Counted from the stretch's first letter, positions 20,207 through 28,155 are shown. The stretch: DNA of 35,312 bases from Acidobacteriota bacterium (GCA_021818585.1 JAKATU010000016.1:1-35312), one strand, 5' to 3'. A program made the numbers and translations. The notes: generated by a model not told the origin, from the letters alone.

Positions 20207-20621
20207 TACTTTGCTCAAGGAATGATCTTAAACGCTGCTCTACTTTCGCCACATCTGCCAATTCGCACTCCCAGACTATGAGCACTTTCCAGCCCGCTCT
20301 CCTGAGCCCTCTCTGAATTTTTAGATCCCTTCGGCGATTCGCTTCGAGCTTTTGCGTCCAAAAATCTAGGTTGCTTTTTGGCATCCGTGCCAGCTTACAT
20401 CTTTTTGACTGATGCCTATGCCAGAAACAGCCATGAACGAAGATGAGCTTCTTCCGTTTTCGAAATACTAAGTCCGGCGTTCCCAAAATAGAACGGACGT
20501 GGAGTCTATAACGGAAGCCCAAGTTCCATACGATCCTACGGACCAGCTTCTCGGGACCAGTATCCTTGCTCCGGACAAGTCCCATTCGAGTGCTTCGTTC
20601 CTTTGGATTAAGCGTATCCAC
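20193..20621 (-). CDS. vsr: Very short patch repair endonuclease
   Basis: Vsr nicks DNA beside T:G mismatches left when 5-methylcytosine deaminates, starting short-patch repair. The 142 residues match the family: RSKDTGPEKLVRR (Glu24), GTPDLVF (catalytic Asp50), VHGCFWHRH (His63, Cys65, His68, His70), a following Cys75 and a late WECEL Cys for the structural zinc. The start is GTG; the N-terminus NPKERSTRMGLVRSKDT fits the family from its first residues. It is the first gene of an operon with overlapping methylase and then endonuclease, a common arrangement for C5 systems. Low GC suggests joint transfer. Confidence 0.93.
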   Translation of the reverse strand: MDTLNPKERSTRMGLVRSKDTGPEKLVRRIVWNLGFRYRLHVRSILGTPDLVFRKRKKLIFVHGCFWHRHQSKRCKLARMPKSNLDFWTQKLEANRRRDLKIQRGLRRAGWKVLIVWECELADVAKVEQRLRSFLEQSNEIY

Positions 20622-21543
20622 GTCTTTGATCTATGAGAAACTTTTTTGAATGACGCATCAAGGCTTTCACCTACCCCAAAGCCCATGACTGGGAGATTTC
20701 ACTCGGGACCCGATCATAAAGCCCTTGCTTCGTTTCCTTACTTGCGAGATCATCCGGCGCCTTCCTTCGCCCCGAATCTCGATACACCTTGAACGCAAGC
20801 ACATCCCGCGCTTGCAGCCATCGGTGCGCCCCCACGAATCGATCAGGAAGTCTGCCGCCTCCCTGGAAACGTAATCAGAAGCTGCCGCCTATTCTGCTGG
20901 ACCTTTGCGTCTTTGCGGTTGACTCTCCAAACGCCTCAACCCGGGAATCCGCCAAATGTGCCGGGAATTACCCCCAAAATTGCTATCCTGAAAGTAAGGA
21001 CATACAAAAAGCGGCTGGAATCCCAGCCGCTTTTTCCATCCCCAAACGGAGCTTCCCACAGCAAACCACCCCTTAGAACCCTAACTTGTCTAACAGAATC
21101 AACAACATCCCCGCAAAAACAAGGAGTGCAACCCAGCGTTAGGGGGTTAATCTATCCTATAAAATCAGCAACTTCCCCACAAAAACGATGGGAGTCGCCG
21201 AAATTTTTCCGCAAACACCGCAAAATCGTACAGATATGCGGATCGAATCGTATAGGCCGCATTAAATCGCAGGGTTGCCCGACACCCTAAACTATATAAT
21301 CCAAAAGGCTTACAAGCCTAACATCCCGTAATGTCAAGAATCCAGACCACTTACAGAACATTAACCAGACTCTCAAAAATCGCAGGGTACAAACCACCCC
21401 GAAGCCTCACCAGCCGAAAATCCACGCACCCTGTCCAGGCTCCGCTTGGGCAGGCCTGGAAATCGCCCAACCCGGCTCGATCCGGGCTGAAAGCGAACTC
21501 CGTATCAGCTGGAATGGCGGCGAAGCTACGTAGGCCTGGACGG
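20622..21543. other. 920-bp gap without a convincing gene; low GC, short direct repeats, gene remnant
   Basis: The stretch is visibly poorer in GC than the flanks. A minus-strand frame, 20671-20874, is open for 67 codons, ends RVPSEISQSWALG and reads like protein (for example FVGAHRWLQARDVLAFKVY), but has no ATG and may be a gene remnant. Two imperfect direct repeats start at 21097 and 21163 (AATCA-CAAC-TCCCC-CAAAAAC core), and AAATCGCAGGGT occurs at 21264 and 21377. A strong hairpin lies at 21006. Plus-strand frames here have poor codon use and I do not call them. Confidence 0.4.
21006..21035. terminator. Strong bidirectional intrinsic terminator with no obvious gene
   Basis: GCGGCTGG-AATC-CCAGCCGC (21011-21030) is a perfect 8-bp stem flanked by AAAAA and TTTTT, so it can terminate on both strands. 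On the plus strand no credible coding gene ends here, which raises the possibility of an unannotated RNA transcribed from about 20890-21000. Confidence 0.75.
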
Positions 21544-22353
21544 CTAGTCCCCCAGCGAGCAATCCGAAAACTGGAAATGCACATCCAGCGTCCCATTCAC
21601 CTCAACCTCCACCGTCTTCGGCACCCGCAGCCCATCCATTTTCTGGTACTGGATCCGATACGCCCCCAGCGTATCCGGCTTGCCGTCGGACTGGCCGCTA
21701 TGAATCTCAAAATTCGCGCCCGTATACAGCAGCCCATCCCCGCTCGCCTCAAACTGCGGTGACTCCTGCACCGCCGCCCCGGCCGGCAGAAGTTGCGTAA
21801 AGTGCAGCATCCGCGACTCCGAATCAAAGCTCATCCAGTCCCGGGTACTACCCTGCTGGTACTGGATCACCGTCTCCAGCCCTACAGGCTTCACCGTCAC
21901 TGTCTGCATCGAAGCCCCCGCCGGAGCGCTCGGCCCTATAATCCCGAACGGCAGCCAGGTCTCATAGAACCCCTGCATCATCTGCCGCGTCGAAGCAAGC
22001 AGTTGGTCCACCGTCGCAAGATCCTTGACATCCAGATCCGGCTTCTTCGCCTTGTTCACTTCAATCAGCGGAGTTCCGCCCTTAGTCACCATCAACCGCA
22101 CCCGTGTCCGCTTCAGCCGGTCCAGCAACGGCGAGTTCGGCCCCAGGTACTTCACCTGCGGAAACTCCTGCCACACCGGCCTCAACTCGCAGGAAAACCC
22201 CGCCTGAACCAGCCTCGGCTCCGTCGCATACTTCGCTCGCACTCCGCTCAAAAACTGCTCCACCGTCGGCTGCTGCGCGCACGCACTCACCGCCGCCGCC
22301 GCTACTGCCAGGCCAACCAGAATCCCACGAAACCTCAACCTCAACCCCCTCAA
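21544..22353 (-). CDS. Secreted or lipid-anchored periplasmic protein of unknown function
   Basis: I do not recognise this 269-residue protein. It has an N-terminal signal (hydrophobic GILVGLAVAAAAVSACAQ) that could be cut after ACA or be a lipoprotein with the lipobox VSAC. The mature part is soluble and beta-rich, with a strand-turn pattern (MLHFTQLLP, YRIQYQKMDGLRVPKTVEVE) that reminds me loosely of the LolA/LolB-type fold; this is weak. The start is uncertain: the first codon is TTG, and GAGGGGG inside the following codons would fit one of the next in-frame TTGs. It is 51 bp downstream of the cytochrome gene, same strand, so it is possibly co-transcribed. Confidence 0.7.
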   Translation of the reverse strand: MRGLRLRFRGILVGLAVAAAAVSACAQQPTVEQFLSGVRAKYATEPRLVQAGFSCELRPVWQEFPQVKYLGPNSPLLDRLKRTRVRLMVTKGGTPLIEVNKAKKPDLDVKDLATVDQLLASTRQMMQGFYETWLPFGIIGPSAPAGASMQTVTVKPVGLETVIQYQQGSTRDWMSFDSESRMLHFTQLLPAGAAVQESPQFEASGDGLLYTGANFEIHSGQSDGKPDTLGAYRIQYQKMDGLRVPKTVEVEVNGTLDVHFQFSDCSLGD

Positions 22354-22404
22354 GCAAAAGCGCGCCAGCCCTCTGAGCCGACGCGCCTTGCTCCAATCAC
22401 GAAT

Positions 22405-23055
22405 CTACTTCTTCCCGCTCTTGCCCGCCTTCGCAGGCATCGCCGGAGCCGCGGCCGGCACCGCAATCGGGCTCAACGGCATCTGCTTCCACGCCGCCGC
22501 CACATCAGGAGGCAAGTGACCCATATGATGCATAAAGTTCACCACCTCCCATATCTGGGTATCCGTCATGTTGTACTTCCAAGCCGGCATGCCCGTAAAC
22601 CGAATCCCATGCTTGATCACGTAAAACCCGTGATTATCCCGCGCCTGCTCCTGCGCCGCGCTCATCTTCCGCGGCTTAAAATTCGGGTGCGTCTTCTGGA
22701 ACTCCACAAACCGCATGAACTGCGGCGCACCGGGATAAACGCCCCGGCCCAGCGGGCTCTTCGTGTAATTCTCACCGCCGTGGCACGCCGCGCAGTTGCC
22801 CTGGTACAGCTTCGCGCCTTCCATCAGCGTCTGGTCGTTCACCGCCACAGGATCAGCCACATCCGGCGCATGGTTCTTCACCCATGAGTCATGTGTCCAC
22901 TCCCCAAGCCGCGCTTCCAGCTTGCTCGCATGCGTGTCGGCGCCCATCGGGAATCCTCCAAACTGGATCACCAGCGCCGCAATCACGCAAACCACAACCT
23001 CCACCAGAACTACCCAGAAAACGCCCTTCCAGAATCCTCCACCTGACTTCGCCAT
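22405..23055 (-). CDS. Membrane-anchored class I cytochrome c
   Basis: This 216-residue protein has one N-terminal transmembrane segment (about 10-32), which anchors a periplasmic mono-haem domain. The haem-binding motif is CAACH (Cys88, Cys91, His92), and Met156 in TGMPAW is the likely sixth iron ligand. A low-complexity Ala/Pro/Lys tail ends the protein. It probably carries electrons in a respiratory branch, but no oxidase genes are adjacent. The ATG at 23055 has AAGGATG about 6 bases before it; a second in-frame ATG at 23070 would add MKDEA and is less likely. Confidence 0.88.
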   Translation of the reverse strand: MAKSGGGFWKGVFWVVLVEVVVCVIAALVIQFGGFPMGADTHASKLEARLGEWTHDSWVKNHAPDVADPVAVNDQTLMEGAKLYQGNCAACHGGENYTKSPLGRGVYPGAPQFMRFVEFQKTHPNFKPRKMSAAQEQARDNHGFYVIKHGIRFTGMPAWKYNMTDTQIWEVVNFMHHMGHLPPDVAAAWKQMPLSPIAVPAAAPAMPAKAGKSGKK

Positions 23056-23324
23056 CGCTTCATCCTTCATTCATCGAATTTGGAAATGAACAAACAACTC
23101 ACAGTAACCGTCGCATCCGCAAAGTTACGGCCTTGCTAACCATCAATTCTGGACTGTTACCGCAAGCATCGCCATATTGTACGCGCCACGCAAGCCCACG
23201 CGCGACTCTACCCCCAACCCGGCCGCCTCCATCCAAAGTAGGAGAAAAGAAACCATCGAATATCTCAAGACTTCCAGCTCCACAATCTCTAACTTTGTAG
23301 ATGACTCCACAAATACTTTCCCCG

Positions 23325-23351
23325 CCCCGGACGCTTTCCGGGGTTTCTTTT
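23325..23351 (+). terminator. Terminator-like hairpin upstream of folC
   Basis: CCCCGG (23325-23330) pairs with CCGGGG (23338-23343) around a 7-base loop, followed by TTTCTTTT. No plus-strand gene ends before it and the likely folC -10 lies downstream, so what it terminates is unclear. Confidence 0.45.
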
Positions 23352-23392
23352 GCCCGCTCGCATCCCCCTGCCTGGCCGCGGCACAGCACGGA

Positions 23393-23398
23393 TAAAAT
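23393..23398 (+). promoter_or_regulatory. Putative -10 element of folC (TAAAAT)
   Basis: TAAAAT ends 6 bases before the folC ATG, with no Shine-Dalgarno between. This predicts a leaderless folC transcript. Confidence 0.45.
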
Positions 23399-23404
23399 CA
23401 ATAC

Positions 23405-24739
23405 ATGACATACGCCAGCGCGGTTGACCGCCTCTTTGCTCTCGCCTCTGAGCTCGCAGGCCCGCCCCGCAAATACCGCATCGAGGAAATGCAGCAGCTC
23501 TGCGAAGCTCTCGGGCACCCCGAGCGCAGCTTCGCCTCCATCCTCATCGCCGGAACCAACGGTAAAGGCTCCACAGCCGCGCTGCTCGCCCACATTCTCG
23601 CTGCTGCCGGCTATCGCACCGCCCTCTACACCTCGCCCCACCTCGAACAGGTCAACGAGCGCATCCGCATCAGCAATGCCTCCGGCGAACTCCTGCCCAT
23701 CCACGACGAGCCCTTTGGTGAAGCATTCGCCAAGGTCGAAGCCGCCGCCGTCGCCCTCCAGCACAAAGGCGAACTGCCCGCTCCACCCAGCTTCTTTGAG
23801 GCTGTCACCGCGACCGCCTTCGTCGCATTGTCCACAGCCAATATTGAGATCGCCGTCCTCGAAGTCGGCATGGGTGGCCGCCTCGATGCCACCAACGTCG
23901 TCAATCCGCTTCTCTCCGTCATCACAGACATTTCCCTCGACCACATGGAATACCTCGGCGCCACCATCGACGCCATCGCGCGAGAAAAGGCAGGAATCAT
24001 CCGCGCCAACGGAATCCTCGTCACCCTGCCTCAGCATCCGGCCGCCAACCAGGTCCTCGGCGAGGTCGCCGTCTCGCTCAACGCACGCGGAGTCAACGCC
24101 GCCGCCTACATCCCCTACCTCAACCCAAAGCAAATCGGCAGCCTCAACCGTTACTCGCTCAGCGTCCTCGATGAGACCATCCACGTCGACCTCCCGCTGT
24201 CAGGCAGTCATCAGCAGCGCAACCTCGCGCTCGCAATTGCCGCCGCGGTTGAATTACGTAATCATTACGGTTACAAATTAGGCCCCGCCGAAATCACCCG
24301 TGGAATCCACTCCACCCAGTGGCCCGCGCGCCTCGAACGCATCCTCAGCGACACCCACGCTGACATCCTCATCGACGTCGCCCATAATCCCGCCGGGGCA
24401 TGGGCTCTGCGCTCCGCGCTCTCCCATTTCGATCCCGCGCCCCCATCCATGACGCTCATCTTCTCCTGCCTTCGCGATAAGGCCCTGGACGAAATGGCTC
24501 AAGTACTCTTTCCGGCCTTCGATAAGGTCATACTCACTCAGGTCTCGTCACCCCGCGCCGCTCCTCTGGAAAACCTGCGCGCCGCTGCCGCATCCATCCG
24601 GATCCAGGCAGCCGAAGCCCCAAATTCTGAGGAAGCCCTCAATCTCGCTCTTGAACTGACCCCACCCACTGGCCTCGTCGTCATCGCCGGCTCGGTCTAT
24701 CTCGCGGGCGAACTCCGCAGCAAGGCAATGCGCTCATGA
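23405..24739 (+). CDS. folC: Bifunctional folylpolyglutamate synthase / dihydrofolate synthase
   Basis: FolC joins glutamate to dihydropteroate and adds further glutamates to folates. The 444 residues are normal for the Mur-ligase-like family. The ATP P-loop is GTNGKGST (50-57), followed by YTSPHLEQVNERI, GGRLDATN, DHMEYLG and REKAGI, and in the C-terminal domain DVAHNPAGA. It overlaps plsC by ATGA, so the two are translationally coupled and head the folC-plsC-C26-rsmG run. Confidence 0.96.
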   Translation: MTYASAVDRLFALASELAGPPRKYRIEEMQQLCEALGHPERSFASILIAGTNGKGSTAALLAHILAAAGYRTALYTSPHLEQVNERIRISNASGELLPIHDEPFGEAFAKVEAAAVALQHKGELPAPPSFFEAVTATAFVALSTANIEIAVLEVGMGGRLDATNVVNPLLSVITDISLDHMEYLGATIDAIAREKAGIIRANGILVTLPQHPAANQVLGEVAVSLNARGVNAAAYIPYLNPKQIGSLNRYSLSVLDETIHVDLPLSGSHQQRNLALAIAAAVELRNHYGYKLGPAEITRGIHSTQWPARLERILSDTHADILIDVAHNPAGAWALRSALSHFDPAPPSMTLIFSCLRDKALDEMAQVLFPAFDKVILTQVSSPRAAPLENLRAAAASIRIQAAEAPNSEEALNLALELTPPTGLVVIAGSVYLAGELRSKAMRS

Positions 24740-25566
24740 GTCGAAATACCCTCGGTCCAAGGCCCTCTCCGCTCCCCTGGTACGAGCGCGCCCTCAGCCT
24801 CTGCCTGCGCGCTCCCGCCATTCTCGGCTTCACCGCCATCTTTGGCAGTTTCTCCCTGCTGGCCTCGCTCTTCGAGACAGACGGCAAATGGCAACATCGC
24901 ATCGCTCAGCGTTGGGCCCGGGTTCTGGTCCGCGCCGGCGGAGCGCGCCTCAACATCATCCATCCTGAGCGCCTCCAGCCCCAGCTCGCCGTTTACGCCT
25001 GCAACCACTTGTCCTATATGGATACGCCGGTCCTCTTCGGCTCGCTGCCATTCCAGTTCCGCATCGTCGCCCGTCACGATCTCTGGAAGCTGCCCTTCAT
25101 CGGCTGGCACCTGCGCCGATCCGGTCAGGTACCCGTCAATGTCGACAATCCCCGGGCCTCCATCGCCAGCCTTAGCTCCGCCGTGCGTACTCTCAAAGCC
25201 GGAATGCCCCTGGTCATCTTCCCCGAGGGCGGCCGAAGCCGCGATGGCCACCTGGCGCCATTCCTCAACGGACCCGCCTTCATGGCCATACGCGCTCAGG
25301 TTCCCATCGTCCCCATGGCCCTCATCGGCACCCACGAGCTGCTTCCCATTCACGCTGGCGAACTCCACCCCGTTCCCGTCACGCTGGCGGTCGGCGAGCC
25401 CATCCCGACCACCGGCCTCAGCATGAAGGAAGTCGACAGCCTCACTCAGCAGCTCATGGATGCCATCGCAAACCTCTACTACCAGCACAGCTACCTTTCG
25501 CGGCCGGTCGAAGAGTCAGAAGCCGCCCTAGAAGCAGGTCTGGCCAGCCCTTCTTTGCCCCTATAA
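24736..25566 (+). CDS. plsC: 1-acyl-sn-glycerol-3-phosphate acyltransferase
   Basis: PlsC acylates lysophosphatidic acid to phosphatidic acid in the inner membrane. The 276-residue protein has an N-terminal hydrophobic segment (about 25-47) and the HX4D motif NHLSYMD (His91, Asp96). The second signature is FPEGGRSRDG, followed by the GPAFMA and VPIVPMALIG blocks. The ATG lies inside the folC stop (ATGA). The C-terminal tail after YYQHSYL is variable. Lysophospholipid specificity is inferred from the family. Confidence 0.93.
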   Translation: MSRNTLGPRPSPLPWYERALSLCLRAPAILGFTAIFGSFSLLASLFETDGKWQHRIAQRWARVLVRAGGARLNIIHPERLQPQLAVYACNHLSYMDTPVLFGSLPFQFRIVARHDLWKLPFIGWHLRRSGQVPVNVDNPRASIASLSSAVRTLKAGMPLVIFPEGGRSRDGHLAPFLNGPAFMAIRAQVPIVPMALIGTHELLPIHAGELHPVPVTLAVGEPIPTTGLSMKEVDSLTQQLMDAIANLYYQHSYLSRPVEESEAALEAGLASPSLPL

Positions 25567-25567
25567 T
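25562..25567 (+). promoter_or_regulatory. Consensus -10 element (TATAAT) before the C26 gene
   Basis: A perfect TATAAT lies at the end of plsC, 24 bases before the ATG of the next gene. The -35 region at 17 bp spacing (TCTGGC) is poor. It would allow the C26-rsmG pair to be transcribed separately from folC-plsC. Confidence 0.5.
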
Positions 25568-25571
25568 CGCA

Positions 25572-25595
25572 ATGCAGCCGCAAATTGCCCCATGA
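25572..25595 (+). CDS. Possible 7-codon leader peptide overlapping the C26 start
   Basis: An ATG 4 bases after TATAAT opens a frame MQPQIAP whose TGA overlaps the ATG of the next gene (ATGA). If transcription starts near here the mini-ORF would be leaderless and could feed ribosomes to the next start, which has no clear Shine-Dalgarno of its own. It may be chance. Confidence 0.25.
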   Translation: MQPQIAP

Positions 25596-26338
25596 ACCGC
25601 CCTCGCATTGCCATCCCGGAACCATCCTCCCTCGACCCGGACTACTCCGCTCGAAACTGGCGCCTCTACGCCGCCGCCGTGGAATCCGCCGGCGGTGATC
25701 CCGTGCGGATTCCACTTTCCGCCTCGCAAGCTGAAGTTGCAGCCACCATCGCCTCCTGCCAGGCCGTCCTTCTGCCCGGCAGCGGAGCCGACGTCAACCC
25801 CGCCCGCTACGGCGAACCCCTCAACGGCTCCAACCCCGCAGACCCCGCCCGCGAAGCCGCCGATGAGCTGCTCCTCCAGGATGCCTTCAACCTGCGCAAG
25901 CCGCTTCTCGGCATCTGCTACGGTTTCCAGTCCATGAATGTCTGGCTCGGCGGCTCTCTCATTCAGGATCTCCCCACTCAAAAACCCTCCCCGGTCGCGC
26001 ACAGCCGTGTTCAAGGCCAGCTTCCCCCGCTCCACCCCGTAGATCTTCTCGAAAACTCCCAGCTCCGCGCCCTCGCAGGAGATCCCCGGAGCAGGGTGAA
26101 CAGCAGCCACCATCAGGCCATCTCACGGCTCGGAGACAGACTCCAGATCGCAGCTATCTGCCCTGTCGATGGAGTCATCGAAGCCGCGGAGATACCTGGA
26201 TCCGCCTTTACTATCGGCGTTCAGTGGCATCCGGAGCGCACCTGTCAGGAAGACCCCTTCTCGCAGCGCATCTTCACCTCTCTCGTCGACGCTGCTCGTG
26301 CCTGGCAGCCCCTTCCCAACCAGGTATCCCGCCCATGA
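25592..26338 (+). CDS. Class I glutamine amidotransferase-like peptidase C26 (PuuD-like)
   Basis: This 248-residue member of the gamma-glutamyl hydrolase/peptidase C26 family has the nucleophile Cys109 in GICYGFQSMNVWLGG and the His213-Glu215 pair in GVQWHPE, so the catalytic triad is complete. Known relatives cleave gamma-glutamyl-GABA (PuuD) or folate poly-gamma-glutamates. The neighbour folC makes folyl-polyglutamates, so a gamma-glutamyl hydrolase role would make sense, but that is inference. SGADVNPARYGE is the typical oxyanion-side block. It overlaps rsmG by ATGA. Confidence 0.88.
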   Translation: MNRPRIAIPEPSSLDPDYSARNWRLYAAAVESAGGDPVRIPLSASQAEVAATIASCQAVLLPGSGADVNPARYGEPLNGSNPADPAREAADELLLQDAFNLRKPLLGICYGFQSMNVWLGGSLIQDLPTQKPSPVAHSRVQGQLPPLHPVDLLENSQLRALAGDPRSRVNSSHHQAISRLGDRLQIAAICPVDGVIEAAEIPGSAFTIGVQWHPERTCQEDPFSQRIFTSLVDAARAWQPLPNQVSRP

Positions 26339-26952
26339 GCCTCTCTGGCCAGGAAATAGCGCCGCTCCTATCCCAGCTCGGACTCCCCATCTCACCGGAA
26401 CTAGCCGACCAGCTCTCCGCCTATCTCGCGCTTCTGCTCAAGTGGAATGCCCGCACCAACCTCACCGCCATCCGCGAGCCCCGCGAAATCGTCGCCCGCC
26501 ACTTCGCAGACAGCCTCTTCTGTGCCGGTCACATCTCCCAATCCGCCGCCACACTCCTCGATTTCGGCTCCGGCGGCGGTTTTCCCGGCATTCCCATCGC
26601 TCTAGCCCATCCTCGACTCCGCGTCACACTGGCCGAGTCCCAGAATCGCAAAGCCGCCTTCCTGCATGAGGCCGTCCGATCCCTCAACCTCAACGCCGAA
26701 GTCTGGCCCCATCGCGTCGAATCCATGCCCTCAGGCCAGCTCTACGACGCCGTAACCCTTCGCGCAGTGGACCAGATGGAATCCGCCTGCAAAGCCGCCG
26801 CCCTCAGGGTCGCCCCGAGCGGTCAGATGCTCGTCTTCACTACAGATCGCCTTCAGGACTCCGTAACAAAAGCCACCCCCGCCATCCACTGGCAGGAATC
26901 CCTCCACATCCCCCACTCCGACCACGGCCTTCTCCTGCCAGGCCTCCGCTAG
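26335..26952 (+). CDS. rsmG: 16S rRNA (guanine(527)-N(7))-methyltransferase
   Basis: RsmG (GidB) uses S-adenosylmethionine to make m7G527 in the 530 loop of 16S rRNA; its loss can give low-level streptomycin resistance. The 205-residue protein has LLKWNARTNLTAIREP, HFADSL, the SAM site LLDFGSGGGFPGIPIALAHP and ESQNRKAAFL. The ATG at 26335 lies in the previous stop (ATGA); the frame extends to 26224, but that part lies within the C26 gene. rsmG next to parA-parB is a classic near-origin arrangement. Confidence 0.95.
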   Translation: MSLSGQEIAPLLSQLGLPISPELADQLSAYLALLLKWNARTNLTAIREPREIVARHFADSLFCAGHISQSAATLLDFGSGGGFPGIPIALAHPRLRVTLAESQNRKAAFLHEAVRSLNLNAEVWPHRVESMPSGQLYDAVTLRAVDQMESACKAAALRVAPSGQMLVFTTDRLQDSVTKATPAIHWQESLHIPHSDHGLLLPGLR

Positions 26953-26973
26953 CCACCGCATAGTATGCAAGAG

Positions 26974-26989
26974 TGTTCCACGTGGAACA
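26974..26989. promoter_or_regulatory. parS: parS site 1
   Basis: TGTTCCACGTGGAACA is a perfect 16-bp palindrome identical to the ParB-binding consensus known from Pseudomonas chromosomes and one change per arm from the Bacillus site. It is the first of three between rsmG and parA. Confidence 0.95.
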
Positions 26990-27021
26990 ATCAGCACCTG
27001 CTCCCCAATCCCCCAACACCA

Positions 27022-27037
27022 TGTTCCACGTGGAACA
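27022..27037. promoter_or_regulatory. parS: parS site 2
   Basis: An identical perfect copy of the 16-bp palindrome, starting 48 bp after site 1. Confidence 0.95.
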
Positions 27038-27066
27038 TTCCTCCGCAACCGTCTCCAACCGCACTC

Positions 27067-27082
27067 TGTTCCACGTGGAACA
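27067..27082. promoter_or_regulatory. parS: parS site 3
   Basis: A third identical copy, 45 bp after site 2 and about 210 bp before parA. ParB loading here could also repress the parA promoter. Confidence 0.95.
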
Positions 27083-27291
27083 CTCCCCTGAATCGCATAA
27101 GTTTTCCACCGACGCCCAATTTTATTAACACTCTATTAGCAATTGCCGTACTCCCGCATCACCCTAATTTTCCAGCCACTTAACACACCCTCCCCACCCC
27201 ACCCCAAAATTTCTTCCACAGATTAGGCCCAGTTACCCACAGATCGCTTCCATTGCCCCAACCCCCTCACAACCGATAACCTCATACCGAC
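27083..27291. other. AT-rich stretch with DnaA-box-like sites (candidate origin element)
   Basis: Between parS and parA is an AT-rich run (about 27110-27182), unusual for this genome. Three same-orientation 9-mers each match 8 of 9 positions of TTWTNCACA: TTTTCCACC (27102-27110), TCTTCCACA (27212-27220) and TTACCCACA (27233-27241). A replication origin or the parA promoter region are both possible. dnaA, dnaN and mnmG are not in the window. Confidence 0.35.
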
Positions 27292-28155
27292 ATGGGTAAG
27301 GTTCTCGCGGTCGTCAATCAAAAGGGCGGTGTCGGCAAAACCACCACTGCCATCAACCTCTCCGCTGCGCTGGCTCTCGAAGGACTCTCCACTCTCCTCA
27401 TCGATTGCGACCCCCAGGCTAACTCCACCGGCGGCTTCGGTATCCCTCGCGACGACGAACGCAAAAGCACCTATGACGTCCTCATCGGCGCCTGCTCCCT
27501 CGAAGAAGCCACCCTCTCCACCGAAATTCCAACCCTCTCCCTCGTCCCCTCCAGCAAAAACCTCATCGGCGCCAATGTCGAACTCATCCAGCAGGAAAAC
27601 CGCGCCTTCAAACTCCGCGAGGCTGTCGAACCACTCCACGACAAATACCAATACATCGTCCTCGACTGCCCGCCAGCCCTCGACCTCCTCACCCTCAACG
27701 CTCTCGTCGCTGCCGATGCGCTCCTCGTTCCCATGCAGGCCGAATACTTCGCACTCGAAGGCATTAGCGAGCTCATGCACACCCACGAGCGCATCCGCGA
27801 AACCTTCAATGAAAGGCTGGCCCTCGAAGGCGTCATCCTCACCATGTATGACGACCGCACCAACCTCGCCCAGCAGGTAACAGACAACCTCCGCGAATTC
27901 TTCAAGGAAAAGCTCTTCCGCACCACCATCCCCCGCAACGTTCGCCTCGCCGAGGCCCCCAGCTACGGCAAACCCGTAGCCCTCTACGATCCCCGCTCTC
28001 GAGGCGCGGAAAGCTATCGCGACCTTGCCCTCGAACTCCTCGAGCGCCACGGCGTCGAAAGCCCTGCCGCAAGCCAGCGCAAAAAGCAGGCTGCCTCCGA
28101 GCCAGCAGCCAATTCGCGAAGAAACTCCATCCGCTTCTGGCCCTATTCCACCTGA
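27292..28155 (+). CDS. parA: Chromosome-partitioning ATPase ParA (Soj)
   Basis: ParA binds DNA as an ATP dimer and drives movement of ParB-parS complexes; ParB stimulates its ATPase. The 287-residue protein has the deviant Walker [10 protein letters not shown] near the N-terminus, DCDPQANST (Walker A'), [11 protein letters not shown] (Walker B) and EAPSYGKP, all typical of chromosomal Soj/ParA. It lacks the N-terminal helix-turn-helix of plasmid type Ia ParA. The C-terminal tail after ERHGVES is basic and probably disordered. parB follows after 92 bp. Confidence 0.96.
   Translation: MGKVLAVVNQKGGVGKTTTAINLSAALALEGLSTLLIDCDPQANSTGGFGIPRDDERKSTYDVLIGACSLEEATLSTEIPTLSLVPSSKNLIGANVELIQQENRAFKLREAVEPLHDKYQYIVLDCPPALDLLTLNALVAADALLVPMQAEYFALEGISELMHTHERIRETFNERLALEGVILTMYDDRTNLAQQVTDNLREFFKEKLFRTTIPRNVRLAEAPSYGKPVALYDPRSRGAESYRDLALELLERHGVESPAASQRKKQAASEPAANSRRNSIRFWPYST

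Larger units (their letters stand above)
23056..23404. other. Divergent intergenic region, cytochrome c / folC
   Basis: The 349-bp gap must contain the cytochrome promoter on the minus strand and the folC promoter on the plus strand. I see a hairpin with a T-rich tail (23325-23351) and TAAAAT before folC. A plus-strand frame across 23177-23395 has poor codon use and no family resemblance. Confidence 0.4.

Noticed and set aside
21097..21195. CRISPR-like array
   Set aside because: There are only two imperfect copies 66 bp apart with no regular repeat-spacer series and no cas genes, so it is described only as direct repeats.
20789..21290. Plus-strand frames in the gap after vsr
   Set aside because: They cross the strong terminator at 21006-21035, have Ser/Pro/Lys-rich shadow composition and no start signals.
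25592..26338. C26 protein as an amidotransferase subunit of a biosynthetic enzyme
   Set aside because: There is no synthetase partner adjacent, and the SGADVNPARYGE and GICYGFQSMN blocks fit stand-alone gamma-glutamyl hydrolases better.
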